A stretch of 6,096 bases of DNA, taken from NCBI GenBank assembly GCA_900319595.1, contig ONOZ01000149.1:1-6096 (forward strand), given 5' to 3'. Below, in pieces: positions 1 to 6,096 of this stretch. How positions within the stretch are numbered: position 1 is the first letter of the stretch; every line of letters begins with the position of its first letter. Under the pieces are notes generated by a model. The model was not told the origin of the DNA and made no database searches. It saw nothing but the letters and a program-made list of their open reading frames with translations. The DNA is from an uncultured Bacteroidales bacterium (GTDB lineage Bacteria; Bacteroidota; Bacteroidia; Bacteroidales; P3). The position numbers were made by a program, and so were the translations under genes.

Positions 1-11
1 GTAGCAATAAA

Positions 12-1286
12 TTACCTTACGCTTTTGATTGTAATTTCACAAGCAGGGAAGATTGTAACATTCTTTTTATTCTGGTCTTCTAACTGCTTTTGCAATTCTT
101 TTTTGGAAGAACCTCGAACAAACATACGCTCTTCCTGTATATTCTTCATTACCAGATAATTCTTTATAGCAGAGGCTCTTTTTCGTGATTCTATATTGTC
201 GCTATTTAGGTTCAAGCCGTCCGTTTGTATCCTTCCAATAATTTCAACTTTCATATGAGGATATTCGTTTAGGATTTTTGCCACTTCGTCTAATATAGTA
301 TAGGATTCTTTCATAACAGAAACAGAATCGTTATCGTCAGTTTCGAAATACAATTCTCCATTAAGTTTCAATATAGAACCAACCTTTATTTCTGTTAGCC
401 TTGCTGTCAAAACACTATCCTTTTTACCAATTCTATCTTCGTAAGAGACAGTGTGTTTGTAGTTAAAATAGCCCGGTTTAGTGATGCTAATATTGTATGT
501 ATGTTGAGGTAACAATTTTATTTTGGTACTACCAACATCTGTTAGGTTTATAATTTCTAAATCTGTTTGAGCATCGCGTACAACCACGTTTGCAGTTGTC
601 CGTTGTTTGGCAATAGAATCTACTATTTGCAAATACAATGGAGTATGTTCAGTATAAACTTCCGCTCTTATAGTATGACCTAAACCACCATCGGTCAAAT
701 TGTCTAAAACAATAATATAACTATCGCCTTGTTTAGCATCAATATAGCGACCATAACCTTCGGTAGATTCTTTGGTGATATTAGCCATCATTCCCTTTAA
801 AGATAATCCAGTTTTACCCTTCTTATCGCTATTAGACAAAGACATAATACTTCTTATAGGTTTTACACGATTTTTCTCAACCCTATTGCAAAAATATTTG
901 TCAGTATATTTATATACAAGAAAGTCATAATCATCGGTTTCACTCTTTGGCGTAATATCTATTATCAATTTACCATCATAAGGGCAGTCAATCTTGTACC
1001 AAACAGTGTTATGTTCGCCGTCAAATACGTTTTTTGTTTGTGCATCTCTACGAATCTCATTTACATAACCGAATCCTTGCAAAGGTTCAGTAGGTCCAAA
1101 AGCAGAATCTAACGGAAGATTTACTGCAAAAAAGCAATCCGAAGAGCGATCAGGTAAAGGCAACTCGTAAGGTTTCTCTACAACTGCTGGTTGTTTTGGT
1201 TTTGACTTTTTCTTTTTAATAGTCTGTGCCGACACGCCCGAAAAAGATATACACAACACAAAAATCAAAAAAAGTATTCGCTTCAT
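12..1286 (-). CDS. Exported OmpA-family protein with N-terminal jelly-roll-like region and C-terminal OmpA-like domain
   Basis: This is a 424-residue envelope protein, probably periplasmic or attached to the outer membrane. Residues 1-20 form a signal peptide (MKR, a hydrophobic core, then VSA before Q21), with no lipobox cysteine at the cleavage site. A lysine-rich linker covers about 23-32. Residues 85-215 (VWYKIDCPYDGKLIIDI, DDYDFLVYKY) resemble the beta-sandwich region found in many Bacteroidota OmpA-family proteins. Residues 230-300 look like a small beta-rich, carboxypeptidase-regulatory-like domain with a KPGYF motif. Residues 303-400 match the OmpA C-terminal peptidoglycan-binding fold (FETDD, ILNEYPHMKVEIIGR, SRKRASAIKNYL, RMFVRG). 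The loop after G351 reads GRIQTDG instead of GHTD/GYTD, so the usual diaminopimelate-binding Asp is shifted or replaced, while an Arg (R370) remains. Binding to peptidoglycan is therefore an inference. The family is clear but the specific role is unknown. The gene stands alone in this window, divergent from purC. Confidence 0.85.
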   Translation of the reverse strand: MKRILFLIFVLCISFSGVSAQTIKKKKSKPKQPAVVEKPYELPLPDRSSDCFFAVNLPLDSAFGPTEPLQGFGYVNEIRRDAQTKNVFDGEHNTVWYKIDCPYDGKLIIDITPKSETDDYDFLVYKYTDKYFCNRVEKNRVKPIRSIMSLSNSDKKGKTGLSLKGMMANITKESTEGYGRYIDAKQGDSYIIVLDNLTDGGLGHTIRAEVYTEHTPLYLQIVDSIAKQRTTANVVVRDAQTDLEIINLTDVGSTKIKLLPQHTYNISITKPGYFNYKHTVSYEDRIGKKDSVLTARLTEIKVGSILKLNGELYFETDDNDSVSVMKESYTILDEVAKILNEYPHMKVEIIGRIQTDGLNLNSDNIESRKRASAIKNYLVMKNIQEERMFVRGSSKKELQKQLEDQNKKNVTIFPACEITIKSVR

Positions 1287-1315
1287 AGTTGTTGTTTGTT
1301 TTAGTAAATTTTCTG

Positions 1316-1323
1316 CAAAATTA
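1316..1323 (-). promoter_or_regulatory. Candidate -7 promoter element for the OmpA-family gene
   Basis: Read on the minus strand this is TAATTTTG, which fits the Bacteroidota -7 consensus TAnnTTTG. It lies 29 bp upstream of the ATG at 1286, leaving a short leader of about 20-25 nt. The nearest TTG that could act as the -33 element (minus strand, 1342-1340) is only 16 bp away, shorter than the usual 19-21 bp. The call therefore rests mainly on the -7 match and its position. The long A-tracts further upstream on this strand could help polymerase binding. Confidence 0.4.
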
Positions 1324-1344
1324 AGTAAAAATTTGAATACAACA

Positions 1345-1382
1345 TTTTTTTTTTACTTTTTTTTCATTTTTATTATATTTTT
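1345..1382. repeat. Phased T-tracts in the divergent intergenic region
   Basis: Runs of 10, 8, 5 and 5 T residues begin at 1345, 1357, 1367 and 1378, roughly one helical turn apart and broken by one to a few bases. Such phased tracts are known to bend DNA. They lie between the divergent OmpA-family and purC promoters and could influence both. A regulatory effect is inference only. Confidence 0.5.
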
Positions 1383-1414
1383 GGGGGAAATTCTATATAA
1401 ACTCACTATCTTTG
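1380..1414 (+). promoter_or_regulatory. Candidate promoter for the purC-gldH-uvrC cluster
   Basis: TATCTTTG at 1407-1414, continuing as TATCTTTGCA, is an exact match to the Bacteroidota -7 element TAnnTTTG. A TTTG at 1380-1383 may be the -33 element. The gap of 23 bp is slightly longer than the usual 19-21 bp. Transcription would begin near 1420 and give a leader of about 50 nt before the purC ATG at 1471. I see no riboswitch-like structure or purine-box motif in this short leader. Confidence 0.55.
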
Positions 1415-1470
1415 CACCTGAAATATTAGTAATAAATTAATTGTATCATATAGAAAACTAATTTTAGATT

Positions 1471-2418
1471 ATGCAAGCAGTTACGAAAACCAATTTCAAA
1501 TTTCCTAAACAAAAGAGTCTTTACGTTGGCAAGGTAAGAGATGTGTATAATATTAACGATGAGTATCTTGCTATGGTAGTTACTGACCGTATTAGTGCGT
1601 TTGATGTTGTTCTTCCTAAGGGTATTCCTTTTAAGGGGCAAATATTGAATCAGATTGCCTCAGAATTTTTAGACCTTACCTCGGATATTGTTCCTAATTG
1701 GAAGATTGCTACTCCAGACCCTATGGTTACGGTTGGTAGAAAATGTGAAGGATTCAAGGTTGAGATGATTGTACGTGGTTATTTGGCAGGTAGTGCATAT
1801 AGAGCGTACAGAGATGGAGCCAAAGAGTTATGCGGCGTTCCTCTTCCTCAAGGTATGAAAGAGAATGACAAATTCCCAGAGCCTATTATCACTCCTACAA
1901 CTAAGGCTGACGCAGGACACGACGAAAACATTTCAAAAGCAGAAATCATCAAGCAGGGTCTGGTAAGTAAAGAGGATTATGAGCAAATTGAGAATTATGC
2001 TTTACAACTTTTTAAACGTGGGAGTGAGATTGCTTTGAAACATGGTTTGATTCTTGTGGATACTAAATATGAGTTTGGCAAAGCAAACGGTAAGATTTAT
2101 TTGATTGATGAGATTCACACGCCCGATTCTTCTCGTTATTTTTATTTAGAAGGCTATGAAGAAAGACAGCAAAAAGGCGAAAAGCAAAGACAATTGAGTA
2201 AAGAGTTTGTTAGAGAATGGCTTATGGATAATGATTTTCAGGGAAAGCAAGGACAACAAGTGCCAGAGATGACAGACGAAATTATAGAGGGAATCTCCGC
2301 TCGTTATATTGAATTATACGAAAACATTACAGGCAAGAAATTTATCAAAGCCGATAAACACTCAGACATTTTGCAAAGAATAGAGGAAAATGTTGCAAAA
2401 TGTATCAATAATTTGTAA
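1471..2418 (+). CDS. purC: Phosphoribosylaminoimidazole-succinocarboxamide synthase (SAICAR synthetase)
   Basis: This cytosolic enzyme of de novo purine synthesis joins CAIR to L-aspartate using ATP, giving SAICAR (EC 6.3.2.6). Visible motifs are the N-terminal nucleotide-binding GKVRDVY (20-26), TDRISAFDV (38-46), the first family signature around KVEMIVRGYLAGSAY (96-110), the second signature LVDTKYEFG (195-203), and IDEIHTPDSSRY (212-223). At 315 residues it is the long form seen in Bacteroidota and yeast, rather than the roughly 240-residue form of E. coli and Bacillus. No key motif is missing. The start is supported because the protein begins the usual distance before GKVRDVY and lies about 50 nt after a good promoter. 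There is no Shine-Dalgarno sequence, as is normal in this phylum. It is the first gene of a probable three-gene transcript, followed after 21 bp by a gldH-like gene. Confidence 0.97.
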   Translation: MQAVTKTNFKFPKQKSLYVGKVRDVYNINDEYLAMVVTDRISAFDVVLPKGIPFKGQILNQIASEFLDLTSDIVPNWKIATPDPMVTVGRKCEGFKVEMIVRGYLAGSAYRAYRDGAKELCGVPLPQGMKENDKFPEPIITPTTKADAGHDENISKAEIIKQGLVSKEDYEQIENYALQLFKRGSEIALKHGLILVDTKYEFGKANGKIYLIDEIHTPDSSRYFYLEGYEERQQKGEKQRQLSKEFVREWLMDNDFQGKQGQQVPEMTDEIIEGISARYIELYENITGKKFIKADKHSDILQRIEENVAKCINNL

Positions 2419-2426
2419 TCTCTATA

Positions 2427-2442
2427 CATTATTTATATAATG
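2427..2442 (+). other. Small inverted repeat covering the gldH-like start codon
   Basis: CATTAT (2427-2432) and ATAATG (2437-2442) are perfect inverted repeats separated by TTAT. In RNA they could form a 6-bp hairpin whose 3' arm contains the AUG at 2440-2442. The stem has a single G-C pair and is weak, so ribosomes translating the end of purC could open it easily. It may be a chance feature of AT-rich sequence. Confidence 0.3.
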
Positions 2443-2949
2443 AAAAGAATTTTTGTTTCACTTGTCTTTATTGCAACGGTATTTTGTTTTGCTAGTTGCA
2501 ATAAAGATAAGGTTTATCAACAACGGCACGAATTTGATTCTTATACCTGGGAGCGTTTGACGGACGAAAAAACGATTACTTTCTCGGATATAATGATTGA
2601 GGACACTAATGCTGTTTATGATGTGTGGGTTACCCTCCGTCATACGCCATATATCAATGAGAATAAGGTAAAATTTCTATTGAAAATTACAACGCCAGAA
2701 GGAATTACAAGAGAATCAACCCATACGGTTAAACTAAAAGACCGTTATAATGAAAAATGGATTGGTGACGCAGCAGGAGATTTGATTGACGTGGAAGAAA
2801 GGTGTCGTTCTTTTGTAGAATTTCCTATCAAAGGCTCATATACAATTACTCTTACCAATATGGGTACTTACACAAAGACTGTCGGTATTATGGATATGGG
2901 GATAAAAATTATCAAATCCAATTTAGACGGCTATAATAATGCTAAATAA
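2440..2949 (+). CDS. gldH: GldH-family lipoprotein
   Basis: This 169-residue predicted lipoprotein has a lysine/arginine start (MKR), a hydrophobic segment and a lipobox-like FASC with C20 as the lipidated cysteine, so the mature protein would be anchored in a membrane facing the periplasm. The rest matches the GldH pattern: FSDIMIED (48-55), YDVWVTLRHTPYINENKV (60-77), TPEGITRES, LKDRYNEKWIGDAAGD (99-114), GSYTITLTNMG (132-142) and VGIMDMGIKI (148-157). In Flavobacterium johnsoniae GldH is needed for gliding motility. Many non-gliding Bacteroidales carry homologues whose role is unclear, so motility should not be assumed. The length is typical for the family. No Shine-Dalgarno sequence is visible. 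The last 11 bases overlap uvrC, which suggests coupled translation. Confidence 0.82.
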   Translation: MKRIFVSLVFIATVFCFASCNKDKVYQQRHEFDSYTWERLTDEKTITFSDIMIEDTNAVYDVWVTLRHTPYINENKVKFLLKITTPEGITRESTHTVKLKDRYNEKWIGDAAGDLIDVEERCRSFVEFPIKGSYTITLTNMGTYTKTVGIMDMGIKIIKSNLDGYNNAK

Positions 2950-4768
2950 TCCGTACGATATACTTGAAAATAATCCTTTTAAGGAGCATATTCTGCCAAT
3001 ACTTGCAACCTTGCCGACAACTCCGGGGGTTTATCAATATTTTAATAAAAAAGGTGAAGTCATTTACGTAGGCAAGGCAAGGAATCTCAAAAGTAGGGTA
3101 TTGTCTTACTTTCGCAATGATTCGCCACGTAGTTTAAAGACGCAATTATTAGTACGCAAGATAGCCGATATTCACTTTGTCCATGTGCAGAGTGAGACGG
3201 AGGCGTTGTTGATGGAAAATAATTTGATAAAGCGTTACAAACCACGATACAATATACTACTCAAAGACGACAAGACTTACCCATGGATACGGATTACTAA
3301 TGAGCAGTTCCCAAGAATATTTTCTACAAGACACATTGTACATGATGGTTCTTTGTATTTCGGACCTTATCCATCGGCACGTATGCTTAAAGAATTTATG
3401 TCTTTAATTCGTCAGGTATTTACTTATCGCACCTGTTCATTAGCACTAACAGAGGAGTCTATTGCAAAGAACAAATTTCGTCCTTGTCTAAATGCTCAAA
3501 TAGGATTATGTGAGGCTCCTTGCATTGGAGAGCAGACAAGAATAGAATACAATAAGGATATTTCAGGTATTAAACAAATTATCAAAGGTTCTTTTTCTAC
3601 TTACCTGAAAGAGCTGAAAGACAAGATGATGCAATACGCCCAGGAGCAGAAATTTGAAAAAGCACAACAGATTAAGGAACGTATTACACTTTTGGAGAAT
3701 TATAGTGCAAAGACTGCTATCATTAGTGCGTATTCTCATGATATGGAGGTGTATTCTTGCGTAGAGGACGAAGACACCGTATATATCAATATGACTAAGG
3801 TTGTAGAGGGCAAAATAAATATGAGTTTCTCTACAGAGGTTGTAAAAAAACTTGATTTGACAACAGGAGAGATTCTATCAAGTGCAATAACTCAGAATCG
3901 TATGCGTATGAATTGGACTTCAAAAGAGATAATCGTTCAAGAGAAGTTGGACTTGCCCGAAGAGTACGTACAGCAAACTATACCAATATCTGGTGATAAG
4001 AGAAAATTGTTAGAGTTTTCTTTACACAATGTGCAAGTCTATAAAACGCAAAGACAAAATAAACAAAAGATTTTAGACCCTGGTCGTTGGGCTAATAAAG
4101 TTGTCTTTCAGATGCAGAAAGATTTGCAATTAGATAGACCTCCGCATCATATAGAATGTTTTGATAATTCAAATATTCAAGGCAATCAACCAGTGGCTTC
4201 TTGTGTTGTATTCAGGGAAGGCAAACCTAGTAAAAAAGAGTATAGACATTTTAATGTAAAGACAGTTGTTGGACCCGACGATTTTGCATCTATGCGAGAG
4301 ATTGTTTATCGCCGTTATTCAAGGTTAGTAGAGGAGGGGAGGGATTTGCCAGATTTGATAGTGATTGATGGAGGTAAGGGACAATTATCAAGTGCGGTGG
4401 AAGCGTTACGAGAAGCCGATGTGTTAGATAAAGTAATCGTTGTAGGCTTAGCAAAAAAGCTTGAAGAGATTTATTTCCCCAATGACCCGAATCCTCTATG
4501 TTTGGACTTGCGTTCTCATACCATTCAAATTATTCAACATATCAGGGACGAGGCTCATAGATTCGGGATAACCTTTCATAGAAACAAGCGATCCAAAGCA
4601 GTATTCCGTACCGAATTAACAGACATTGATGGCATAGGTACAAAAACGGCTCAAGCGTTGTTACTAAAATTCACTTCGGTTGCACGAATCAAGACAGCGA
4701 CTTTAGAATCTATTTCGTTGTGTATAGGCAAGAGCAAAGCGCTTCGAGTATATAATCACTTCCATTGA
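2939..4768 (+). CDS. uvrC: UvrABC system protein C (excinuclease subunit C)
   Basis: UvrC makes the 3' and then the 5' incision around bulky DNA damage after UvrA/UvrB recognition. All expected parts are present in 609 residues, close to the 610 of E. coli. The GIY-YIG nuclease has GVY (30-32), YVG (43-45), R53 and probable catalytic E93 in LLMENNLIKRY. A cysteine set (C166, C183, C191, C195) matches the proposed iron-sulfur site. The UVR motif that contacts UvrB lies at about 220-255. The RNase H-like 5' nuclease has D409 in ECFDNSN, the DD pair at 447-448, D477 in VIDGGKGQ and H540 in RDEAHRFG. A helix-hairpin-helix region covers about 558-609 (TDIDGIGTKTAQALL). The ATG at 2939 lies inside the end of the gldH-like gene and gives a typical spacing to the first motif. 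Lacking a Shine-Dalgarno sequence, it may depend on translation of the gene before it. Confidence 0.97.
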   Translation: MLNNPYDILENNPFKEHILPILATLPTTPGVYQYFNKKGEVIYVGKARNLKSRVLSYFRNDSPRSLKTQLLVRKIADIHFVHVQSETEALLMENNLIKRYKPRYNILLKDDKTYPWIRITNEQFPRIFSTRHIVHDGSLYFGPYPSARMLKEFMSLIRQVFTYRTCSLALTEESIAKNKFRPCLNAQIGLCEAPCIGEQTRIEYNKDISGIKQIIKGSFSTYLKELKDKMMQYAQEQKFEKAQQIKERITLLENYSAKTAIISAYSHDMEVYSCVEDEDTVYINMTKVVEGKINMSFSTEVVKKLDLTTGEILSSAITQNRMRMNWTSKEIIVQEKLDLPEEYVQQTIPISGDKRKLLEFSLHNVQVYKTQRQNKQKILDPGRWANKVVFQMQKDLQLDRPPHHIECFDNSNIQGNQPVASCVVFREGKPSKKEYRHFNVKTVVGPDDFASMREIVYRRYSRLVEEGRDLPDLIVIDGGKGQLSSAVEALREADVLDKVIVVGLAKKLEEIYFPNDPNPLCLDLRSHTIQIIQHIRDEAHRFGITFHRNKRSKAVFRTELTDIDGIGTKTAQALLLKFTSVARIKTATLESISLCIGKSKALRVYNHFH

Positions 4769-4784
4769 GTAATCAGCGCTCAAT
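4764..4784. terminator. Inverted repeat between convergent genes, possible weak bidirectional terminator
   Basis: ATTGAG (4764-4769) and CTCAAT (4779-4784) form a perfect 6-bp inverted repeat with a 9-base loop. The left arm contains the uvrC stop codon (4766-4768) and the right arm contains the stop codon of the convergent AI-2E-family gene (minus strand, 4782-4780). This is the only stem-loop seen at the gene junction. It is short, with only two G-C pairs, and lacks a strong T-tract on either side, so termination here is uncertain. Confidence 0.35.
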
Positions 4785-5895
4785 CTATACTTTTCGTTAA
4801 ATTCTTTATAAATTTCCATTTACTGAAGAAAGTTTTCGCTATAATGCGTACAAACGTGTATACCGGGATTGCAAGAATCATTCCGATAATTCCACCAATC
4901 TCTCCCGCCATTAGTATAACGAGGAAAATTTCTAGAGGTTTTGCTTTAACGCTTTTAGAATATATTAGCGGTTGTAGTAGAACGTCGTCAATGATTTTAG
5001 TAACGGCGAAAATGGCTACATAACTCACGGCAATCATTACTAAATTAGCGTCAGGCGTTACAGCAATAGTTCCCGTCAATAGAATAATCAGCCCGATACC
5101 ACCACCAATAATCACGCCGATATAAGGTAAAATCACCATAATTCCACAAATGCACGCGATGAGTATAGCATTGGAGAAATTGGCAAGAGAAAAGCCGATA
5201 CTGAGTAGAGTTATCATGATTACGATTTCACAAAAGATTCCGATAAAATAGCGAGAAATCAATTTTCGTGAAGTAACGATTATATTATTTACAGCATTGA
5301 GGTATTTGTCTGGCGTAACGGAGTTAATGAATTTAGTAACGATGTGAGCGTCTTTAAGAAAGAAGAAAGTGATAAAAGAAATAATGAGAATGCTTGCAGT
5401 AATCTTTCCGACGAGTGCAAAAACGAGCGTTGCGATTTGTGGTAATTTTATGGTGTTTAGAGTATTCATCACTTGTTTTACACAAAACTCTTCGATGGTC
5501 ATACTATCTGGTAGCAGGTTATAAGAAACGATAAAATCATTTACAATTTTGAGTTGCGCGGAATAAGATTTTTCGAGCGTAGTTACATCAATTGCGGCGA
5601 TATTTTGAGATTGCGTTAAAATTATTGGAGCAAAGGAATAGATGATTAGAGTAATGACGGCGAGTTCTGCAGTTAAGGTTATAGCGGCGCGAGAAGTGGA
5701 AGAAGGCGTATAAGAATTTATTTTAATTTTTCCTAACAAATTCATAATAGGTTGCCCAATAATTGAGAGGATTAGAGCAACAAAAATACAGAATACAAGA
5801 AACCTGAAATACCATACACAATACACTGCGATGGTTACAGACAAAATTATACTAATAACTTTAATAACCGAATTTATACTATATTTCCCCTCCAT
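4780..5895 (-). CDS. AI-2E/PerM-family membrane transporter
   Basis: This 371-residue inner-membrane protein belongs to the family that includes E. coli TqsA and PerM. Two hydrophobic segments lie near 11-50 and one at 72-95. A less hydrophobic stretch (about 100-150) follows, which in this family faces outward. Further membrane spans are at about 152-180, 212-238, 240-280, 283-300 and 320-350. Family landmarks are FFFLKD (177-182), PYIG (257-260), the DDVLLQPLIYSKSVKAKPLE region (303-322) and GGIIGMILAIP (334-344). Length and order are typical. Substrates differ or are unknown across the family: TqsA has been linked to autoinducer-2 export and other members to sodium/proton exchange, so no substrate is assigned. 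The gene converges on uvrC with an 11-bp gap. It has its own promoter at 5916-5948. The ATG at 5895 gives a leader of only about 15 nt. Confidence 0.9.
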   Translation of the reverse strand: MEGKYSINSVIKVISIILSVTIAVYCVWYFRFLVFCIFVALILSIIGQPIMNLLGKIKINSYTPSSTSRAAITLTAELAVITLIIYSFAPIILTQSQNIAAIDVTTLEKSYSAQLKIVNDFIVSYNLLPDSMTIEEFCVKQVMNTLNTIKLPQIATLVFALVGKITASILIISFITFFFLKDAHIVTKFINSVTPDKYLNAVNNIIVTSRKLISRYFIGIFCEIVIMITLLSIGFSLANFSNAILIACICGIMVILPYIGVIIGGGIGLIILLTGTIAVTPDANLVMIAVSYVAIFAVTKIIDDVLLQPLIYSKSVKAKPLEIFLVILMAGEIGGIIGMILAIPVYTFVRIIAKTFFSKWKFIKNLTKSID

Positions 5896-5915
5896 AATTT
5901 CACTATTTACAACAG

Positions 5916-5948
5916 CAAATTTACAACAAATTTTTATATTTTCACAAA
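5916..5948 (-). promoter_or_regulatory. Promoter of the AI-2E-family transporter gene
   Basis: On the minus strand, TTTG (5948-5945) is followed after exactly 21 bp by TAAATTTG (5923-5916). This fits both elements of the Bacteroidota housekeeping promoter (-33 TTTG, 19-21 bp spacer, -7 TAnnTTTG). Transcription should start near 5910, about 15 nt before the ATG at 5895. The promoter sits at the gene-proximal edge of the 21-bp repeat region and may share its -33 element with it. Confidence 0.65.
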
Positions 5949-6096
5949 AAACCTCACTAATTTCATAAAAAAATTTTTTAATTACTCAAAAAACAACACT
6001 CTTTTCAGTAATCAACTAAAAATCCACACAAAAAAATTTCTTTTTTACTCAAACCACATCAAAATCCACTCAAAAGAATTTTTTAATTACTCAAAA
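5921..6096. repeat. Degenerate ~21-bp tandem A/T-rich repeat array, continuing past the window end
   Basis: The heptamer ACTCAAA occurs at 5984, 6047, 6068 and 6089, with a one-mismatch copy (ACACAAA) at 6026. All share a 21-bp register (intervals 63, 21, 21 and 21). An exact 20-bp direct repeat, AATTTTTTAATTACTCAAAA, occurs at 5972-5991 and 6077-6096, 105 bp (5 x 21) apart. Two unit types can be told apart. One has ACWCAAAA followed by a long A-then-T tract (6026, 6068 and, more loosely, 5963 and 5921). The other ends in CAAAATCC or similar (6047, with partial matches at 5984 and 6005). Units at 5963 and 6068 agree at 17 of 21 positions. On the minus strand the repeats hold stop codons in all frames, so the array is probably non-coding. 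A- and T-tracts spaced about one helical turn apart predict bent DNA. Its function is unknown. Confidence 0.7.

Noticed and set aside
1415..1470. A purine riboswitch or other structured leader before purC
   Set aside because: The leader is only about 50 nt, AT-rich, and shows no convincing set of paired stems or terminator.
1426..1641. Open frame of 71 codons on the minus strand
   Set aside because: It overlaps the purC promoter leader and the strongly supported start of purC, has no recognisable domain, and is explained as a shadow of AT-rich coding sequence.
2458..2643. Open frame of 61 codons on the minus strand
   Set aside because: It lies entirely opposite the gldH-like gene, has no family resemblance and no promoter of its own, so it is a shadow.
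5921..6096. CRISPR array
   Set aside because: Units are about 21 bp, contiguous and degenerate, without unique spacers or a conserved longer repeat, and no cas gene is present.
6020..6096. A coding heptad repeat, since 21 bp equals seven codons
   Set aside because: One plus-strand frame is open after a TAA at 6017-6019, but it has no start codon and runs only to the window edge. The minus-strand frames are closed by TGA and TAA within the repeats. A gene beginning beyond the window cannot be excluded, but nothing here supports one.
1..6096. A mobile element, toxin-antitoxin or defence system
   Set aside because: All long reading frames are accounted for by housekeeping or envelope genes with similar AT-rich composition. 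I found no transposase, integrase, terminal repeats or toxin-like small gene.

Overview
The window looks like AT-rich chromosomal DNA from a member of the Bacteroidota, most likely Bacteroidales. The evidence is a gldH-type lipoprotein gene, an OmpA-family protein with an architecture common in this phylum, promoter motifs of the TTTG / TAnnTTTG type, start codons without Shine-Dalgarno sequences, and the long form of PurC. The species cannot be named from the sequence.

Layout: a minus-strand gene (12-1286) encodes an exported OmpA-like envelope protein. A divergent intergenic region of 184 bp (1287-1470) carries phased T-tracts and candidate promoters on both strands. A compact plus-strand cluster follows: purC (1471-2418, purine synthesis), a gldH-like lipoprotein gene (2440-2949) and uvrC (2939-4768, nucleotide excision repair). 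The gap between purC and gldH is 21 bp, and gldH overlaps uvrC by 11 bp, so one transcript from the promoter near 1407-1414 is likely. An AI-2E/PerM-family membrane protein gene (4780-5895, minus) converges on uvrC with only 11 bp between the two genes. Its stop codon and that of uvrC lie in opposite arms of a small inverted repeat.

The last 200 bp (5896-6096) hold no gene. They contain the promoter of the transporter gene and a degenerate array of about 21-bp A/T-rich units that runs off the window end. This array is the least explained structure here.

The genes have unrelated housekeeping or envelope roles. I see no mobile element, RNA gene, CRISPR array, defence system or new multi-gene system. 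The points worth checking are the 21-bp array, the gldH-uvrC overlap, the convergent stop-codon hairpin and the divergent OmpA-like domain.
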